64,000 nucleotides of DNA from Radicibacter daui. Lineage in GTDB: Bacteria > Pseudomonadota > Alphaproteobacteria > Radicibacterales > Radicibacteraceae. The position numbers and the translations under genes were made by a program. Of the stretch, positions 53,713 to 63,434 are shown piece by piece. The DNA is taken from contig CP131056.1 in NCBI GenBank assembly GCA_030657355.1, positions 2,190,501-2,254,500 on the forward strand, given 5' to 3'. The number at the start of each line of letters is the position of its first letter. Positions within the stretch are counted from its first letter, which is position 1. The notes beneath the pieces are model-generated. The model made no database searches. It saw nothing but the letters and a program-made list of their open reading frames with translations, and was not told the origin of the DNA.

Positions 53713-54516
53713 TCACTGCAGCGTCAGGTGACGCTCCAGCGCATCGCGGATGAGGCCGGGGGCTGCCAGATGCGGCAAGTGGCCTTCGGTATTGATGATT
53801 TCCAGTTTGCTGCTTGGCAGCTGTGCGGCCAGATACTGCGCAACCTCGTGCGGTACCGCGCCATCCCGCTTGGTTTGCAAAACCACCGTTGGCATCGCCA
53901 CGTCCGGCAGGATGTGGCGATAGTCGCTGCGCAGGATGGCCTGCAGTGTCACAAGGGCGATATCCGGGCGCATGGCCATCAACCCTTCGCTGAAGGTCAC
54001 CGCCAGCGGATCGTCGATCGGCAGGCTGGTGGCGAAAGCGGCGTAGTTGCGCGCCCATTCCCGGTAGTTGCCGGCAATCGCCTCGAAAGTTGCCGTGATG
54101 TCGCCGGGCTTCAGCCCGCCCGGATAACCGGCATCCTCCAGATAACGCGGCGAGGCGCCGATCAGGATGGCTTTGGCGAAGCGTTCCGGTTCCTTGCGGG
54201 CGGCGAGCAGGCCGATCATGCCGCTCACGGAGTGGCCGACGAAGAGGCAGTCCTTCACCTTGAAGTTTTTCATCACCACCAGCAGGTCGTCGGCGTGGCC
54301 TTCGAGCTTGCTGTGCTGCAGCGGATCGAAATAACCGGGATTGGCCGTTCCGGCGCTTGCGAGATCGTAAAGGATGACGCGATAGCGTCCCTCGAAGGCA
54401 CGGGCGTAAGGCGCCCAGACCGCCTGGTTGCCGCCAAAACCGTGGGCGAAGATGAGCGTGCGCGGCCCGTCGCCCAGCACGCGGGCATTGAGGGCGGAAA
54501 TCGTCGTCATGGCCAT
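53713..54516 (-). CDS. Alpha/beta hydrolase of the RsbQ/KAI2 type
   Basis: A 267-residue alpha/beta hydrolase. The oxyanion region FAHGFGGNQAVW, nucleophile Ser96 in VGHSVSGMIG, Asp218 in QTKRDGAVP and His246 in EGHLPHLAAP form the triad. The segments YDLASAGTANPGYFDP and GHSVSGMIGLLAA match the subgroup that includes Bacillus RsbQ and the plant receptors KAI2 and D14. No RsbP-like phosphatase lies next to it here. The ATG at 54516 or 54510 may be the start. The substrate is unknown. Confidence 0.85.
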   Translation of the reverse strand: MAMTTISALNARVLGDGPRTLIFAHGFGGNQAVWAPYARAFEGRYRVILYDLASAGTANPGYFDPLQHSKLEGHADDLLVVMKNFKVKDCLFVGHSVSGMIGLLAARKEPERFAKAILIGASPRYLEDAGYPGGLKPGDITATFEAIAGNYREWARNYAAFATSLPIDDPLAVTFSEGLMAMRPDIALVTLQAILRSDYRHILPDVAMPTVVLQTKRDGAVPHEVAQYLAAQLPSSKLEIINTEGHLPHLAAPGLIRDALERHLTLQ

Positions 54517-54576
54517 GGGAGATACATTCTCCTGCGCTGCTTTATGCCTAAAGTTAAGACTATGACCCTGCCGTTT

Positions 54577-54876
54577 TCATAAGCCGGAAATCGGCCCCGA
54601 TGCCAGAAATTCCTTTTTCAGCCGGGCCTTGAAGGCGCGGTTGTGTTTGAGCTGCAACTCCGCGACGAGCGCTTCGGCCTTGCTGGCATAGGGCTCAGAT
54701 ATCCAGGCGAGCTGCCAGGGGCCACGCCCGGCGGTAAAACGGGCGCCGCCAGCCTTGCGGCCGCCATTATGCTCGGCGAGCCGGCGCTCGGGGTCGGTGC
54801 TGTAGCCGGTATAGGCAAGCTGGCCATCTGCCGTCAGCAGCACATAGACAAAATGCCCGGCGGCTTCGCTGGTCAT
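54577..54876 (-). CDS. GIY-YIG domain protein (UPF0213/YhbQ type)
   Basis: A 99-residue single-domain protein. The GIY-YIG core reads FVYVLLTADGQLAYTGYSTDPERRLAEHN, and the conserved acidic/basic helix is SKAEALVAELQLKHN. Many such stand-alone domains are annotated as putative endonucleases; activity is unproven. It starts 4 bases after pncC on the same strand. Confidence 0.85.
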   Translation of the reverse strand: MTSEAAGHFVYVLLTADGQLAYTGYSTDPERRLAEHNGGRKAGGARFTAGRGPWQLAWISEPYASKAEALVAELQLKHNRAFKARLKKEFLASGPISGL

Positions 54877-54880
54877 GGCG

Positions 54881-55381
54881 TCAGGAATTCAGCCGCTTTT
54901 CCAGCAGGCCGAGTGCCGTTTTGGCGGTGGCGAGCCGGATGGTGGTACGGTCACCATCAAAGACGAAACGGAAGCTGCGGGTACGCCGGCCCTTGCCGGC
55001 AAAACCGATATAGACGAGGCCGACCGGCTTTTCGGCGCTGCCGCCATCCGGCCCGGCAATGCCGGTAACCGAAAGTGCGACATCCGCCAGCGAATGGCCG
55101 AGAGCGCCTTCGGCCATGGCCTCGGCCACTTCGGCGCTGACGGCGCCGTGAGCGGCAATGAGGCTAGCATCGACGCCGATGCTCTGGTTCTTCGCCTCGT
55201 TGGAATAGGTGACAAAACCGCGCTCGAATACGGCGGAGACACCGGGCAGCTCGGTCAGGCAGCCGGCGATAAGACCGCCGGTACAGGATTCCGCCGTTAC
55301 CAGTTTGAGGCCGCGCTCGCCAAGAAGCGCCACCAGCGTGGTTGCCTGCCGGATCAGGTCATCGGGGAAAAGGGCGGCCAT
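54881..55381 (-). CDS. pncC: CinA C-terminal domain protein, nicotinamide-nucleotide amidase
   Basis: Likely deamidates NMN to NaMN in NAD recycling. The 166-residue protein corresponds to the CinA C-terminal domain alone, with TAESCTGGLIAG, YSNEAKNQSIGV and SVTGIAGPDGGSAEKPVGLVYIG, all diagnostic. It lacks the N-terminal MoCF domain of full CinA. The start is 7 bases from the pgpA stop, so the genes are cotranscribed. Confidence 0.93.
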   Translation of the reverse strand: MAALFPDDLIRQATTLVALLGERGLKLVTAESCTGGLIAGCLTELPGVSAVFERGFVTYSNEAKNQSIGVDASLIAAHGAVSAEVAEAMAEGALGHSLADVALSVTGIAGPDGGSAEKPVGLVYIGFAGKGRRTRSFRFVFDGDRTTIRLATAKTALGLLEKRLNS

Positions 55382-55388
55382 GGTCTTT

Positions 55389-55955
55389 TCAGCTCCCGGG
55401 CAGCAGTGCGGTCAGATCAAGCGTCAGCAGGCCTGCTGACTGCAATGCCCAGCCAACAAGCGCGGTCGCAAGGGCGGCATAGAGGCCGGCAACGATGTCG
55501 TCGATCATTACACCCAGCCCGCCGCCAATGGATTGCAGCTGAAAACACGGCCAGGGTTTGGCGATATCGAACAGGCGGAAGAACAGGAAAGCCGGCAGGA
55601 TGAGCCAGGGTGATGCAAGGGCCGGCAGCAGGGCCAGCCACTGGCCGCTCACCTCGTCGATGACGATATAGCCGCCATCCTTGTCGCCGGTGCGCCGCTC
55701 GAGCGAGCCGGCAGCCCAGATGCCGATGATGAAGCTGAGCAGGACGCCGACAATCAGTCCGACAGGCCCGGTAAGGCTCATCAGGGCATAGCCGAAGGGC
55801 AGGGCCGCCAGTGATCCCCAGGTGCCGGGGGCAGGGCGCAGCAGGCCACTGCCGCCCCAGGTGGCGATCAGCGTCGCCGGCTCCAGAAAACGGATACCGT
55901 CCGGTGTTGGCCGGATGAAGCCCTTGCGCCCTGCGCCGTTCTGTTCCTGAGGCAT
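55389..55955 (-). CDS. pgpA: Phosphatidylglycerophosphatase A
   Basis: Dephosphorylates phosphatidylglycerol phosphate at the inner membrane, the last step to phosphatidylglycerol. From ATG 55955 (AAGGA 9 bases upstream) it has 188 residues; a TTG at 55982 overlapping ispDF is an alternative. Signatures are LIATWGGSGLLRPAPGTWGSLAALP, IDEVSGQWLAL and RLFDIAKPWP followed by GLGVMIDDIVAGLYAAL, with several membrane helices. Confidence 0.93.
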   Translation of the reverse strand: MPQEQNGAGRKGFIRPTPDGIRFLEPATLIATWGGSGLLRPAPGTWGSLAALPFGYALMSLTGPVGLIVGVLLSFIIGIWAAGSLERRTGDKDGGYIVIDEVSGQWLALLPALASPWLILPAFLFFRLFDIAKPWPCFQLQSIGGGLGVMIDDIVAGLYAALATALVGWALQSAGLLTLDLTALLPGS

Positions 55956-55978
55956 CAAATCCGGTCCTTGTATGCGGC

Positions 55979-57163
55979 TCAAAGCGGCAGACGAATGGTT
56001 GCTGCGGCCTGCGCCGCCAGCCCTTCGCGCCGGCCGGTGAAGCCAAGCTTCTCCGTCGTCGTCGCCTTGACGCCGACCCGGCCGATATCGATACCGGCAA
56101 TGTCAGCGATGCGCTTGCGCATGGCATCGCGATGCGGGCCGACCTTGGGCTGTTCGCCCATGATGGTGACATCGAGATGGGCGACGATGCCGCCGCGCTG
56201 CCGTACCAGCGTCACAGCATGTTCAAGGAACTGGGCGGAATCCGCGCCGCGCCACTTCATGTCCGAGGGCGGGAAATGGGCGCCGATATCGCCATCGCCG
56301 AGCGCGCCATAAATGGCGTCCGCCAGCGCATGCAGGCCGACATCGGCATCGCTGTGGCCCATCAGCCCCTGCTCATGCGGAACCTTGATGCCGCACAGGA
56401 CGACGTGATCGCCCGGGCCGAAACGGTGAACGTCAAAGCCGGTCCCCATGCGGATATCGGGCAGGCGGGCAAGCAGCAGGGCTTCGGCACGCGCAAGGTC
56501 GCTTTCGGTGGTGATCTTGAAGGCGGCTTCGTCGCCGGGCACCAAAGTCACGTCTTCTCCTCCGGCCCGCAGGACTGCAGCATCATCGGTAAGGTTCTGT
56601 CCGGCAGCCGCGCGGTGGGCAGCGAGCAGCCGGGCAAAATCGAAGGCCTGCGGTGTTTGTGCCCGCCACAGGCCGTTACGGTCAACCAGCGCGCCGCAGC
56701 TCGGGCCACCTTCGGCCCGCCACAGCGTATCGACGATGGGCAGGGCTGCAATAGCACCCGGGGCGGTTTCAAGGGCCGCCAGCAACCGGTCGATAACCTC
56801 CGGCGGCAACAGGGGGCGGGCAGCGTCATGCACCAGAACGCGCTGTGGCGGCACACTCTCCGCAGCCAGCGCTTCAAGGCCGAGCAGGACGGACTGCTGC
56901 CGCTCGGCGCCACCTGCAACGGGAGCGCCCACGGGCAGGCCGGCCACGGCCCGGTGATAAGGCTCGCTCATGGCCGGGTTGATGACGATGCGCACCTCAT
57001 CAATGGCCGGATGGGCGCAGAATACAGCTGCCGAGCGCCTGAGCACCGGCTCTCCGAGCAGGGGCAGGTACTGCTTGGGCAGCGGACCGCCGAAACGGGC
57101 CGCACTGCCGGCGGCAACCAGCAGCGCAACGGTGCGGGTGCTTGGGGTCGATGTTGACGTCAC
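55979..57163 (-). CDS. ispDF: Bifunctional IspD/IspF enzyme of the MEP pathway
   Basis: One chain carries both MEP cytidylyltransferase and MECDP synthase. From GTG 57163 it has 394 residues: the IspD domain (about 1-235, [32 protein letters not shown]) and the IspF domain (about 236-394, [40 protein letters not shown]; metal-binding Asp-His pair in DVH). ATG 57241 is in frame and would add 26 residues; neither start has a clear ribosome site. The fusion is common in Alphaproteobacteria. It acts in the same pathway as Dxr at 13.6 kb. Confidence 0.95.
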   Translation of the reverse strand: MTSTSTPSTRTVALLVAAGSAARFGGPLPKQYLPLLGEPVLRRSAAVFCAHPAIDEVRIVINPAMSEPYHRAVAGLPVGAPVAGGAERQQSVLLGLEALAAESVPPQRVLVHDAARPLLPPEVIDRLLAALETAPGAIAALPIVDTLWRAEGGPSCGALVDRNGLWRAQTPQAFDFARLLAAHRAAAGQNLTDDAAVLRAGGEDVTLVPGDEAAFKITTESDLARAEALLLARLPDIRMGTGFDVHRFGPGDHVVLCGIKVPHEQGLMGHSDADVGLHALADAIYGALGDGDIGAHFPPSDMKWRGADSAQFLEHAVTLVRQRGGIVAHLDVTIMGEQPKVGPHRDAMRKRIADIAGIDIGRVGVKATTTEKLGFTGRREGLAAQAAATIRLPL

Positions 57164-57392
57164 TCGTATCGATCTCTGGGCTTGCAGGGCGTGGGGTCGG
57201 ATTCCGGTATGCGGAATTATGGATGGCGGCTGTCTTAGCATGCGGGCAGGTGCTTGCGTAGGCTTGGCGAAGCCGGGTTCTGCCCTAAAAACGGGCTGAC
57301 TTTGATCGCTATGGTAGCAAATGATCAGTCTTGCATCATTCTGCAACAATGATAGGCTGCTGCCGGCTTTTTGTGGAAGGTTTGCATAAAAT
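57164..57392. promoter_or_regulatory. Divergent promoter region between ispDF and dusB-ntrBC
   Basis: A gap of about 230 bp, with an AT-rich segment at 57295-57350 that probably holds promoters in both directions. I looked for a sigma-54 -24/-12 element and found none convincing. Confidence 0.4.
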
Positions 57393-58394
57393 ATGGGCAC
57401 TGCCTGGACGCCTTTGCGCATTGGCGCGACGCTGATTGAGGAGCCGGTTGTGCTGGCGCCGATGTCGGGCGTCAGCGACTTGCCGTACCGGCGTCTGGTC
57501 AAGCGCTTCGGGGCCGGGCTGGTGGTATCGGAGATGATCGCCAGCCGCGAAATGGTGCGCCAGCACTCCGAAACCCTGAAGATGACGACCAACTGTGCCG
57601 AAGAAGCACCGATGTCGGTACAGCTCGCCGGTGCGGAGCCGGACATCATGGCCGAGGCAGCAAAGCTGAACGAAGGCCGCGGCGCGGCGATCATCGATAT
57701 CAATTTCGGCTGCCCGGCCAAGAAGATCACCAACAAGGCCTGCGGCTCCGCCCTGATGCGTGACGAGCCGCTGGCGGGCGCCATCATGGAAGCGGTGGTC
57801 AAGGCGGTGAAGCTGCCGGTGACGGTGAAGATGCGCCTTGGCTGGGATACCGACTGCCTCAACGCGCCGCGTCTTGCCAGAATGGCCGAAGAGTGCGGCG
57901 TTCAGGCGGTCACTATCCATGGCCGCACCCGCAACCAGTTCTATAACGGCACCGCCGACTGGGATGCGGTGCGCGCTGTCAAGCAAGCGGTTTCCGTGCC
58001 GGTCATCGTCAATGGTGATGTCGTGGATGCTGCCGCTGCCCGCAAGGCGCTGGCCGCTTCCGGCGCTGACGGGGTGATGGTAGGCCGCGGCAGCTACGGG
58101 CGGCCCTGGGCGCTGCGCCAGATCATGGACGAGTTGGCCGGCCGCACGCCGATGGCTGAGCCCGATGCCGCTGCCAGGCGGGACATCGTGCTCGAGCATT
58201 ATGAAGCGATGCTTTCCTTCTACGGCACCTACAAGGGTGTCCGCATCGCCCGCAAGCACCTGGCCTGGTACTGCACCGGGCAGGACGGTGCTGCAGCGGT
58301 CCGAAATGAATTCACTCATCTTGAAGAGCCGGCCGAAGTCAGGCGCGCAATCATGCGCTTCTTTGATGTTGCCGGGGAGCGTTTGGCAGCATGA
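57393..58394 (+). CDS. dusB: tRNA-dihydrouridine synthase (DusB/NifR3)
   Basis: Flavoenzyme that reduces uridines in tRNA. The 333-residue TIM-barrel protein has [45 protein letters not shown] with the catalytic Cys, and [18 protein letters not shown]. Historically named nifR3 because it lies upstream of ntrB-ntrC in Rhodobacter and Azospirillum, as here. The stop overlaps the ntrB start (ATGA). Confidence 0.95.
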   Translation: MGTAWTPLRIGATLIEEPVVLAPMSGVSDLPYRRLVKRFGAGLVVSEMIASREMVRQHSETLKMTTNCAEEAPMSVQLAGAEPDIMAEAAKLNEGRGAAIIDINFGCPAKKITNKACGSALMRDEPLAGAIMEAVVKAVKLPVTVKMRLGWDTDCLNAPRLARMAEECGVQAVTIHGRTRNQFYNGTADWDAVRAVKQAVSVPVIVNGDVVDAAAARKALAASGADGVMVGRGSYGRPWALRQIMDELAGRTPMAEPDAAARRDIVLEHYEAMLSFYGTYKGVRIARKHLAWYCTGQDGAAAVRNEFTHLEEPAEVRRAIMRFFDVAGERLAA

Positions 58395-59524
58395 GTCTTT
58401 TGGCGCGCAAGCGCGGCGCGGCGAAACTGCCGGATGCCGCTTCCATCCTTCAGGCAAGCCCGGTGCCGACCCTTCTTCTGGATGGCAGTGACCTCATTAC
58501 CTTCACCAATCTGGCGGCGCAGGAATTCTTCCAGCTTAGCGCGGCCAAGCTGGTGGGCAGCGCGCTCGACCAGGTGGTGCCGGCGGATAATCCGATCATC
58601 GTGCTGGTGCATCAGGCCCGGCAGGCGGGCAACTGGGTTGCCGAATATGGCGTCAATATCGAGACGCCACGCATCAGCCACCGCATCGTCGATGTGCAGA
58701 TCGCCCCGATGTCCGATCATCCCGACTGGACGGTGCTGACGCTGCATCCGCAATCCATGGCGCGCAAGATCGACAACCAGCTGACGCACCGCAATGCCGC
58801 GCGCTCCGTGACGGCGATGGCCGCCATGCTGATGCACGAGGTCAAGAACCCGCTGTCCGGCATCCGCGGCGCGTCGCAGTTGCTGGAGCAGACGGTGCCG
58901 GACCAGGACCGGGTGCTGACGCGCCTCATCACCGACGAGACCGATCGCATCATCGCGCTCATCGACCGGATGGAGGTGTTCTCCGACAGCCGGCCGATCG
59001 ACCGCAATCCGGTCAATATCCATGCCGTGCTCGAGCATGTGCGTATGATAGCGCAGAACGGCTTTGCCCGGCATGTCCGCTTTGTCGAGGAGTACGACCC
59101 CTCGCTGCCGGCCGTGTATGGAAACCGCGATCTTCTTGTGCAGGTTTTTCTGAATCTGGTGAAAAATGCGGCAGAGGCCGTGCCGGAGCAGGGCGGCGAG
59201 ATCGTGCTTTCAACGGCTTACCAGCATGGTGTGAAGCTCGCCGTGGCTGGCGCTTCCTCCCGTACGCACCTGCCGCTGATGGTCAGCATCAAGGATAATG
59301 GCGCCGGCATTCCCGAAGATATGGGCGAACATCTGTTCGATGCCTTCGTCACCACCAAGCGCAACGGTAACGGTCTGGGTCTTGCAATGGTGGCCAAAGT
59401 CGTGGGCGACCACGGCGGTGTCATCGATTTCACCAGCCGTCCGCGTAAAACTGTATTCAGGGTATATCTGCCGATGGCGGCTGACCCTTCGGGGGAGGGG
59501 CAGGCCGGGGGCATGAACGGGTAG
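58391..59524 (+). CDS. ntrB: Nitrogen regulation sensor kinase NtrB
   Basis: Cytoplasmic kinase/phosphatase of the nitrogen two-component system, controlled by PII. The 377-residue protein has an N-terminal PAS domain (about 17-125), the phospho-acceptor His149 in MLMHEVKNPLSGIRGA, the N box NLVKNAAEA and the ATP-lid motifs DNGAGIPEDMGEHLFDAFVTTKRNGNGLGLAM. No membrane helix is present. It is followed by ntrC 9 bases later. Confidence 0.95.
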   Translation: MSLLARKRGAAKLPDAASILQASPVPTLLLDGSDLITFTNLAAQEFFQLSAAKLVGSALDQVVPADNPIIVLVHQARQAGNWVAEYGVNIETPRISHRIVDVQIAPMSDHPDWTVLTLHPQSMARKIDNQLTHRNAARSVTAMAAMLMHEVKNPLSGIRGASQLLEQTVPDQDRVLTRLITDETDRIIALIDRMEVFSDSRPIDRNPVNIHAVLEHVRMIAQNGFARHVRFVEEYDPSLPAVYGNRDLLVQVFLNLVKNAAEAVPEQGGEIVLSTAYQHGVKLAVAGASSRTHLPLMVSIKDNGAGIPEDMGEHLFDAFVTTKRNGNGLGLAMVAKVVGDHGGVIDFTSRPRKTVFRVYLPMAADPSGEGQAGGMNG

Positions 59525-59533
59525 ATGAGATAA

Positions 59534-60979
59534 ATGCCGAGTTCGACAATTCTGGTGGCCGATGACGATCGTGCCATCCGTACGGTGTTAAGCCAGGCCC
59601 TGGGGCGGCTTGGCTATGAGGTCCGCACGACGGGGAACGCAGCGACGCTCTGGCGCTGGGTGTCCGACGGCGTGGGCGATCTCGTGATTACCGATGTGAT
59701 CATGCCGGATGAAAACGGGCTCGATCTGGTGCCGCGCATCCGCAAGATCCGCCCGGATCTGCGCATCGTGGTGATGAGTGCCCAGAACACGCTGCTGACC
59801 GCCGTACGGGCGGCCGAGCGCGGCGCGTTCGAGTACATGCCCAAGCCCTTCGACATCAAGGACCTGACGAGTGTGGTGAGCCGGGCGCTCAGCACGCCCA
59901 ACCGTCCGGCCGAGATGCCCGAGCATGAAGCGGCGCAGGAAGAACAGCTGCCGCTGATCGGCCGCTCGCCGGCAATGCAGGAAATCTACCGCGTGCTGGC
60001 CCGCCTGATGGGCACGGACCTGACGGTGATGATCACCGGCGAGTCCGGCACCGGCAAGGAACTGGTGGCGCGCGCCCTGCACGACTATGGCAAGCGCCGG
60101 CACGGGCCGTTTGTCGCCATCAACATGGCGGCCATTCCGCGCGAGCTGATTGAATCCGAGCTTTTCGGCCATGAGAAGGGCGCCTTTACCGGCGCGACCA
60201 CCCGCTCGACCGGCCGTTTTGAGCAGGCGCAGGGCGGCACGCTCTTTCTTGACGAAATCGGCGACATGCCGCTGGAGGCGCAGACCCGTCTTCTGCGCGT
60301 GCTGCAGGAAGGCGAGTACACCACCGTCGGCGGGCGCACTGCCGTCAAGGCGGATGTCCGCATCGTGGCGGCAACCCACCGTGATCTGCGTCAGCTGATC
60401 CGTCAGGGCACCTTCCGCGAAGACCTTTTTTATCGCCTGAATGTCGTGCCGATCCGCCTGCCGCCACTGCGCGAGCGCACCGAGGATATTCCCTCGCTGA
60501 TCCGGCATTTCCTGTCGACGGCAGCCAAGGAAGGCCTGCCGAACAAGACGCTCGATACCGCCGCGATGGAGCGGCTGGAGGCCTATCGGTGGCCGGGCAA
60601 TGTGCGCGAGCTGGAAAATCTCGTGCGCCGTCTGGCCGCGCTCTACAGCCAGGAAGTCATCTCGGTCGATGTGATCGAGGCGGAACTTGCCGAAACGCCG
60701 TCTCCGGTCGCAGCCCCCGAGGAAGAACGTTCCGAGGGGCTGGGGCAGGCGGTCGAGCGGCATCTGCGCGAATATTTTGCCGCCCACAAGGACGGGCTGC
60801 CGGCGCGCGGTCTCTATGACCGCATCCTCAAGGAGGTCGAGCGGCCGCTGCTGGCGCTGACGCTGAGTGCCACGCGGGGCAACCAGATCAAGGCGTCCGA
60901 ACTGCTGGGGCTTAACCGCAATACGCTGCGCAAGAAGATCCGCGAGCTGGATGTTCAGGTGGTGCGCAGCCCCAAGTGA
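59534..60979 (+). CDS. ntrC: Nitrogen regulation response regulator NtrC
   Basis: Sigma-54-dependent activator of nitrogen-scavenging genes. The 481-residue protein has a receiver domain (phospho-acceptor Asp54 in [12 protein letters not shown]), an AAA+ domain (about 143-380, Walker A GESGTGKE, sigma-54-contacting GAFTGA, Walker [13 protein letters not shown]) and a C-terminal Fis-type helix-turn-helix ([24 protein letters not shown]). All expected catalytic motifs are intact. A terminator follows. Confidence 0.96.
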   Translation: MPSSTILVADDDRAIRTVLSQALGRLGYEVRTTGNAATLWRWVSDGVGDLVITDVIMPDENGLDLVPRIRKIRPDLRIVVMSAQNTLLTAVRAAERGAFEYMPKPFDIKDLTSVVSRALSTPNRPAEMPEHEAAQEEQLPLIGRSPAMQEIYRVLARLMGTDLTVMITGESGTGKELVARALHDYGKRRHGPFVAINMAAIPRELIESELFGHEKGAFTGATTRSTGRFEQAQGGTLFLDEIGDMPLEAQTRLLRVLQEGEYTTVGGRTAVKADVRIVAATHRDLRQLIRQGTFREDLFYRLNVVPIRLPPLRERTEDIPSLIRHFLSTAAKEGLPNKTLDTAAMERLEAYRWPGNVRELENLVRRLAALYSQEVISVDVIEAELAETPSPVAAPEEERSEGLGQAVERHLREYFAAHKDGLPARGLYDRILKEVERPLLALTLSATRGNQIKASELLGLNRNTLRKKIRELDVQVVRSPK

Positions 60980-61016
60980 ACGGGTTCCGGCATCGGCCGG
61001 GAGTGAAAACAGAAGC

Positions 61017-61056
61017 AGGGGCGCTGGCCGTAAGGGTTTCAGCGCCCTTGTTTTTT
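61017..61056 (+). terminator. Rho-independent terminator after ntrC
   Basis: A GC-rich stem (61018-61026 pairing with 61040-61048) around a 13-nt loop is followed by TG and TTTTTT at 61051-61056. It separates dusB-ntrBC from ntrYX. Confidence 0.85.
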
Positions 61057-61154
61057 CGCGCGAAGCGAGCAGTGCTTAATGCAATGTTAACACAATGACG
61101 CCGGTTACCTGTTGCGCTCTCGACACAGGGTGTGGCGCACGGTAAACAGTCGGC

Positions 61155-63434
61155 ATGAGTGACGCCGAATTGAGCTCAGACGAGACACGTAGCGCGCTGC
61201 TTCGCCGCCTCCGGCTGCTGATGCGGCGTGCTGACGAATTTGGTGTCAGTCGCCGGCTTGCCCAGCTGCTTGTGGTCGCCGCAGTCGGCTGCGGTATAGC
61301 GACCTATCTGGCGCTGACCGAAAGCCCGCTGCTGGCCGGCGGTGCCGATACGCTCTTCTGGCTGCTCAACACCGATCTCGTTTTGCTGCTGCTGCTCGGC
61401 GCCGTCGTGGCGCGGCAGGTGGTCAGCCTTGTTCTCAGGCGCCGGCGCGGCGCAGCGGGCTCGCGCCTGCATGTGCGGCTGGTCGCCATCTTCGCGGCAC
61501 TGGCCATTGTGCCGGCCATTACGGTCGCGCTCTTTTCGGCACTCTTCTTCAACTATGGCGTCGATGCCTGGTTCAGCCAGCGTGTGCGCACGGTGGTGGA
61601 TGAGTCCCTGGCGGTCGCCAAGGCCTATCTTGACGAGCACCAGCAAGCGATCCGGGCCGATGCACTTGCCATGGCCGGCGACCTGAACCGTGAGGCCGGC
61701 AAGCTGCTGCGTAACCCCCAGGCGCTGGAGCAGTTCGTGCGCGTGGTGGCTTCTGCCCGCGGCCTGCCGGAGGCAATGGTATTCGATGGCAGCGGGCGCG
61801 TGCTGGCCCGCTCGGCTCTTGCCTTCTCGCTGGAGTTCGAGCCCGTCACAGACGACATGCTGGAGCGTGCCGGCAATGGTGAAGTGGTGCTGGTGCGCAG
61901 CGAGAGCGACGACCGGGTGCGTGCCCTCGTCAAACTCGACAGCTATATCGATACCTACCTTTTTGTCGGCCGCATGGTGGAGCCGAAGGTGATCGCGGCG
62001 CTGGAGCGCACGGAAACGGCGGTCAATGCCTACAAGGCGCTGGAAGGGCGCCGGGCCGACCTGCAGATCACCCTGACGCTGATGTTCTCGCTGGTGGCGA
62101 TGCTCATCCTCTTCGCCGCCATCTGGTCCGGCCTTGTGGTCGCCGAGCGGCTGTCGCGCCCGCTCGGGCGGCTGATCGCGGCGGCGGAGCGGGTGAGGGC
62201 GGGCGACTTCAATGTCCGCGTCAGTGTCGGCGATCCGTCGGACGAGATCGGCAATCTAGGCCGGTCCTTCAACCGCATGACCGCGCAGATCGAAACCCAG
62301 CGTAATGACCTCATAGCCGCCAACCGGCAGCTCGATCTGCGCCGGCATTTTACCGAGGCGGTGCTGACCGGCGTTTCAGCCGGTGTGCTTGGCCTTGATG
62401 CCTCCGGCCGTATCGACCTGCCCAACCCGTCGGCAGCAGGGCTGCTGGGCGTGCCGATGGAAGAGCTCTCCGGCCGGCTGCTGGTGGAAGTTGCGCCGGA
62501 GATGGCGGATGCGCTGCAAAAGGCAGCCTCGCGCCCCGGACGTGCCGCGCTGGCGCAGGTGGACCTCAAGCGCGACGGGCACAGCCGTATCCTGCATGTT
62601 CGTGTGGTGCATGAGGCTGAAGCCGGGGCCGGCGAGAGTGCCTTCGTGGTGACCTTTGACGACATTACCGAGCTGATGTCCGCCCAGCGCAAGGCGGCCT
62701 GGGCCGATGTGGCGCGCCGTATCGCGCATGAAATCAAGAACCCGCTGACGCCGATCCAGCTCGCTGCCGAGCGGCTGAAACGCAAATATCTGGTCCAGAT
62801 TTCCGAAAAGCCGGAAATCTTCTCCCAATGCATCGACACCATCGTGCGGCAGGTGGATGACATGCGGCGCATGGTGGACGAATTCTCCTCCTTCGCGCGC
62901 ATGCCGCTGCCCCAACTGGTGGCGCGGGACCTGCGCGCTGTGTGCGAGGGGCCGCTGCACCTGCACTCCCACGCCCGGCCCGAGCATGTGGAGCTGACGG
63001 TCGACATGCCGGAGCGGGAGCTGCCGGTTCTGTGCGACGAGCAGCAGATCAGCCAGGCCCTCACCAACCTGCTGCAAAATGCGGTGGATGCGTTCGAAAC
63101 CATGCCGGAAGGCCATGCCGCCCGTATTCGCGTGGTGCTGGGAGAGACCGGCGGAATGGCTTTTGTGCGGGTGTCGGACAATGGCCGCGGCCTGCCCAAG
63201 GATGACCGGCACATGCTGGTAGAACCCTATGTCACCACCCGCACCAAGGGCACAGGACTGGGGCTGGCAATCGTCAAAAAGATCATGGAAGATCACGGCG
63301 GCGAATTGACGCTGGATGATGCGCCTGGGGGAGGCGCAAGCGTCAGTCTGGTGTTGCCGCTCAACCCGGACAGGGCAGTGCGGGCCAGGTCCGTTCGTCA
63401 CGAAGAAGGAAAGAGTGCCAACAATGTCGCATGA
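61155..63434 (+). CDS. ntrY: Membrane sensor kinase NtrY
   Basis: Sensor of the NtrY-NtrX system, linked to nitrogen and envelope/redox responses in Alphaproteobacteria. The 759-residue protein has an N-terminal block of membrane helices (about 37-140), a periplasmic-type sensor region, another helix near 305-328, a HAMP domain (LGRLIAAAERVRAGDFNVRVS), a PAS domain (about 400-500), the phospho-acceptor His525 in RRIAHEIKNPLTPIQLAAERLKR, and an ATPase domain ending VSDNGRGLP and GTGLGLAIVKKIMEDHGGELTL. Its 3' end overlaps ntrX by 11 bases. Confidence 0.95.
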   Translation: MSDAELSSDETRSALLRRLRLLMRRADEFGVSRRLAQLLVVAAVGCGIATYLALTESPLLAGGADTLFWLLNTDLVLLLLLGAVVARQVVSLVLRRRRGAAGSRLHVRLVAIFAALAIVPAITVALFSALFFNYGVDAWFSQRVRTVVDESLAVAKAYLDEHQQAIRADALAMAGDLNREAGKLLRNPQALEQFVRVVASARGLPEAMVFDGSGRVLARSALAFSLEFEPVTDDMLERAGNGEVVLVRSESDDRVRALVKLDSYIDTYLFVGRMVEPKVIAALERTETAVNAYKALEGRRADLQITLTLMFSLVAMLILFAAIWSGLVVAERLSRPLGRLIAAAERVRAGDFNVRVSVGDPSDEIGNLGRSFNRMTAQIETQRNDLIAANRQLDLRRHFTEAVLTGVSAGVLGLDASGRIDLPNPSAAGLLGVPMEELSGRLLVEVAPEMADALQKAASRPGRAALAQVDLKRDGHSRILHVRVVHEAEAGAGESAFVVTFDDITELMSAQRKAAWADVARRIAHEIKNPLTPIQLAAERLKRKYLVQISEKPEIFSQCIDTIVRQVDDMRRMVDEFSSFARMPLPQLVARDLRAVCEGPLHLHSHARPEHVELTVDMPERELPVLCDEQQISQALTNLLQNAVDAFETMPEGHAARIRVVLGETGGMAFVRVSDNGRGLPKDDRHMLVEPYVTTRTKGTGLGLAIVKKIMEDHGGELTLDDAPGGGASVSLVLPLNPDRAVRARSVRHEEGKSANNVA

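Noticed and set aside
57164-57392. Sigma-54 promoter before dusB-ntrBC
   Set aside because: No GG-N10-GC element with matching flanks was convincing in the gap.
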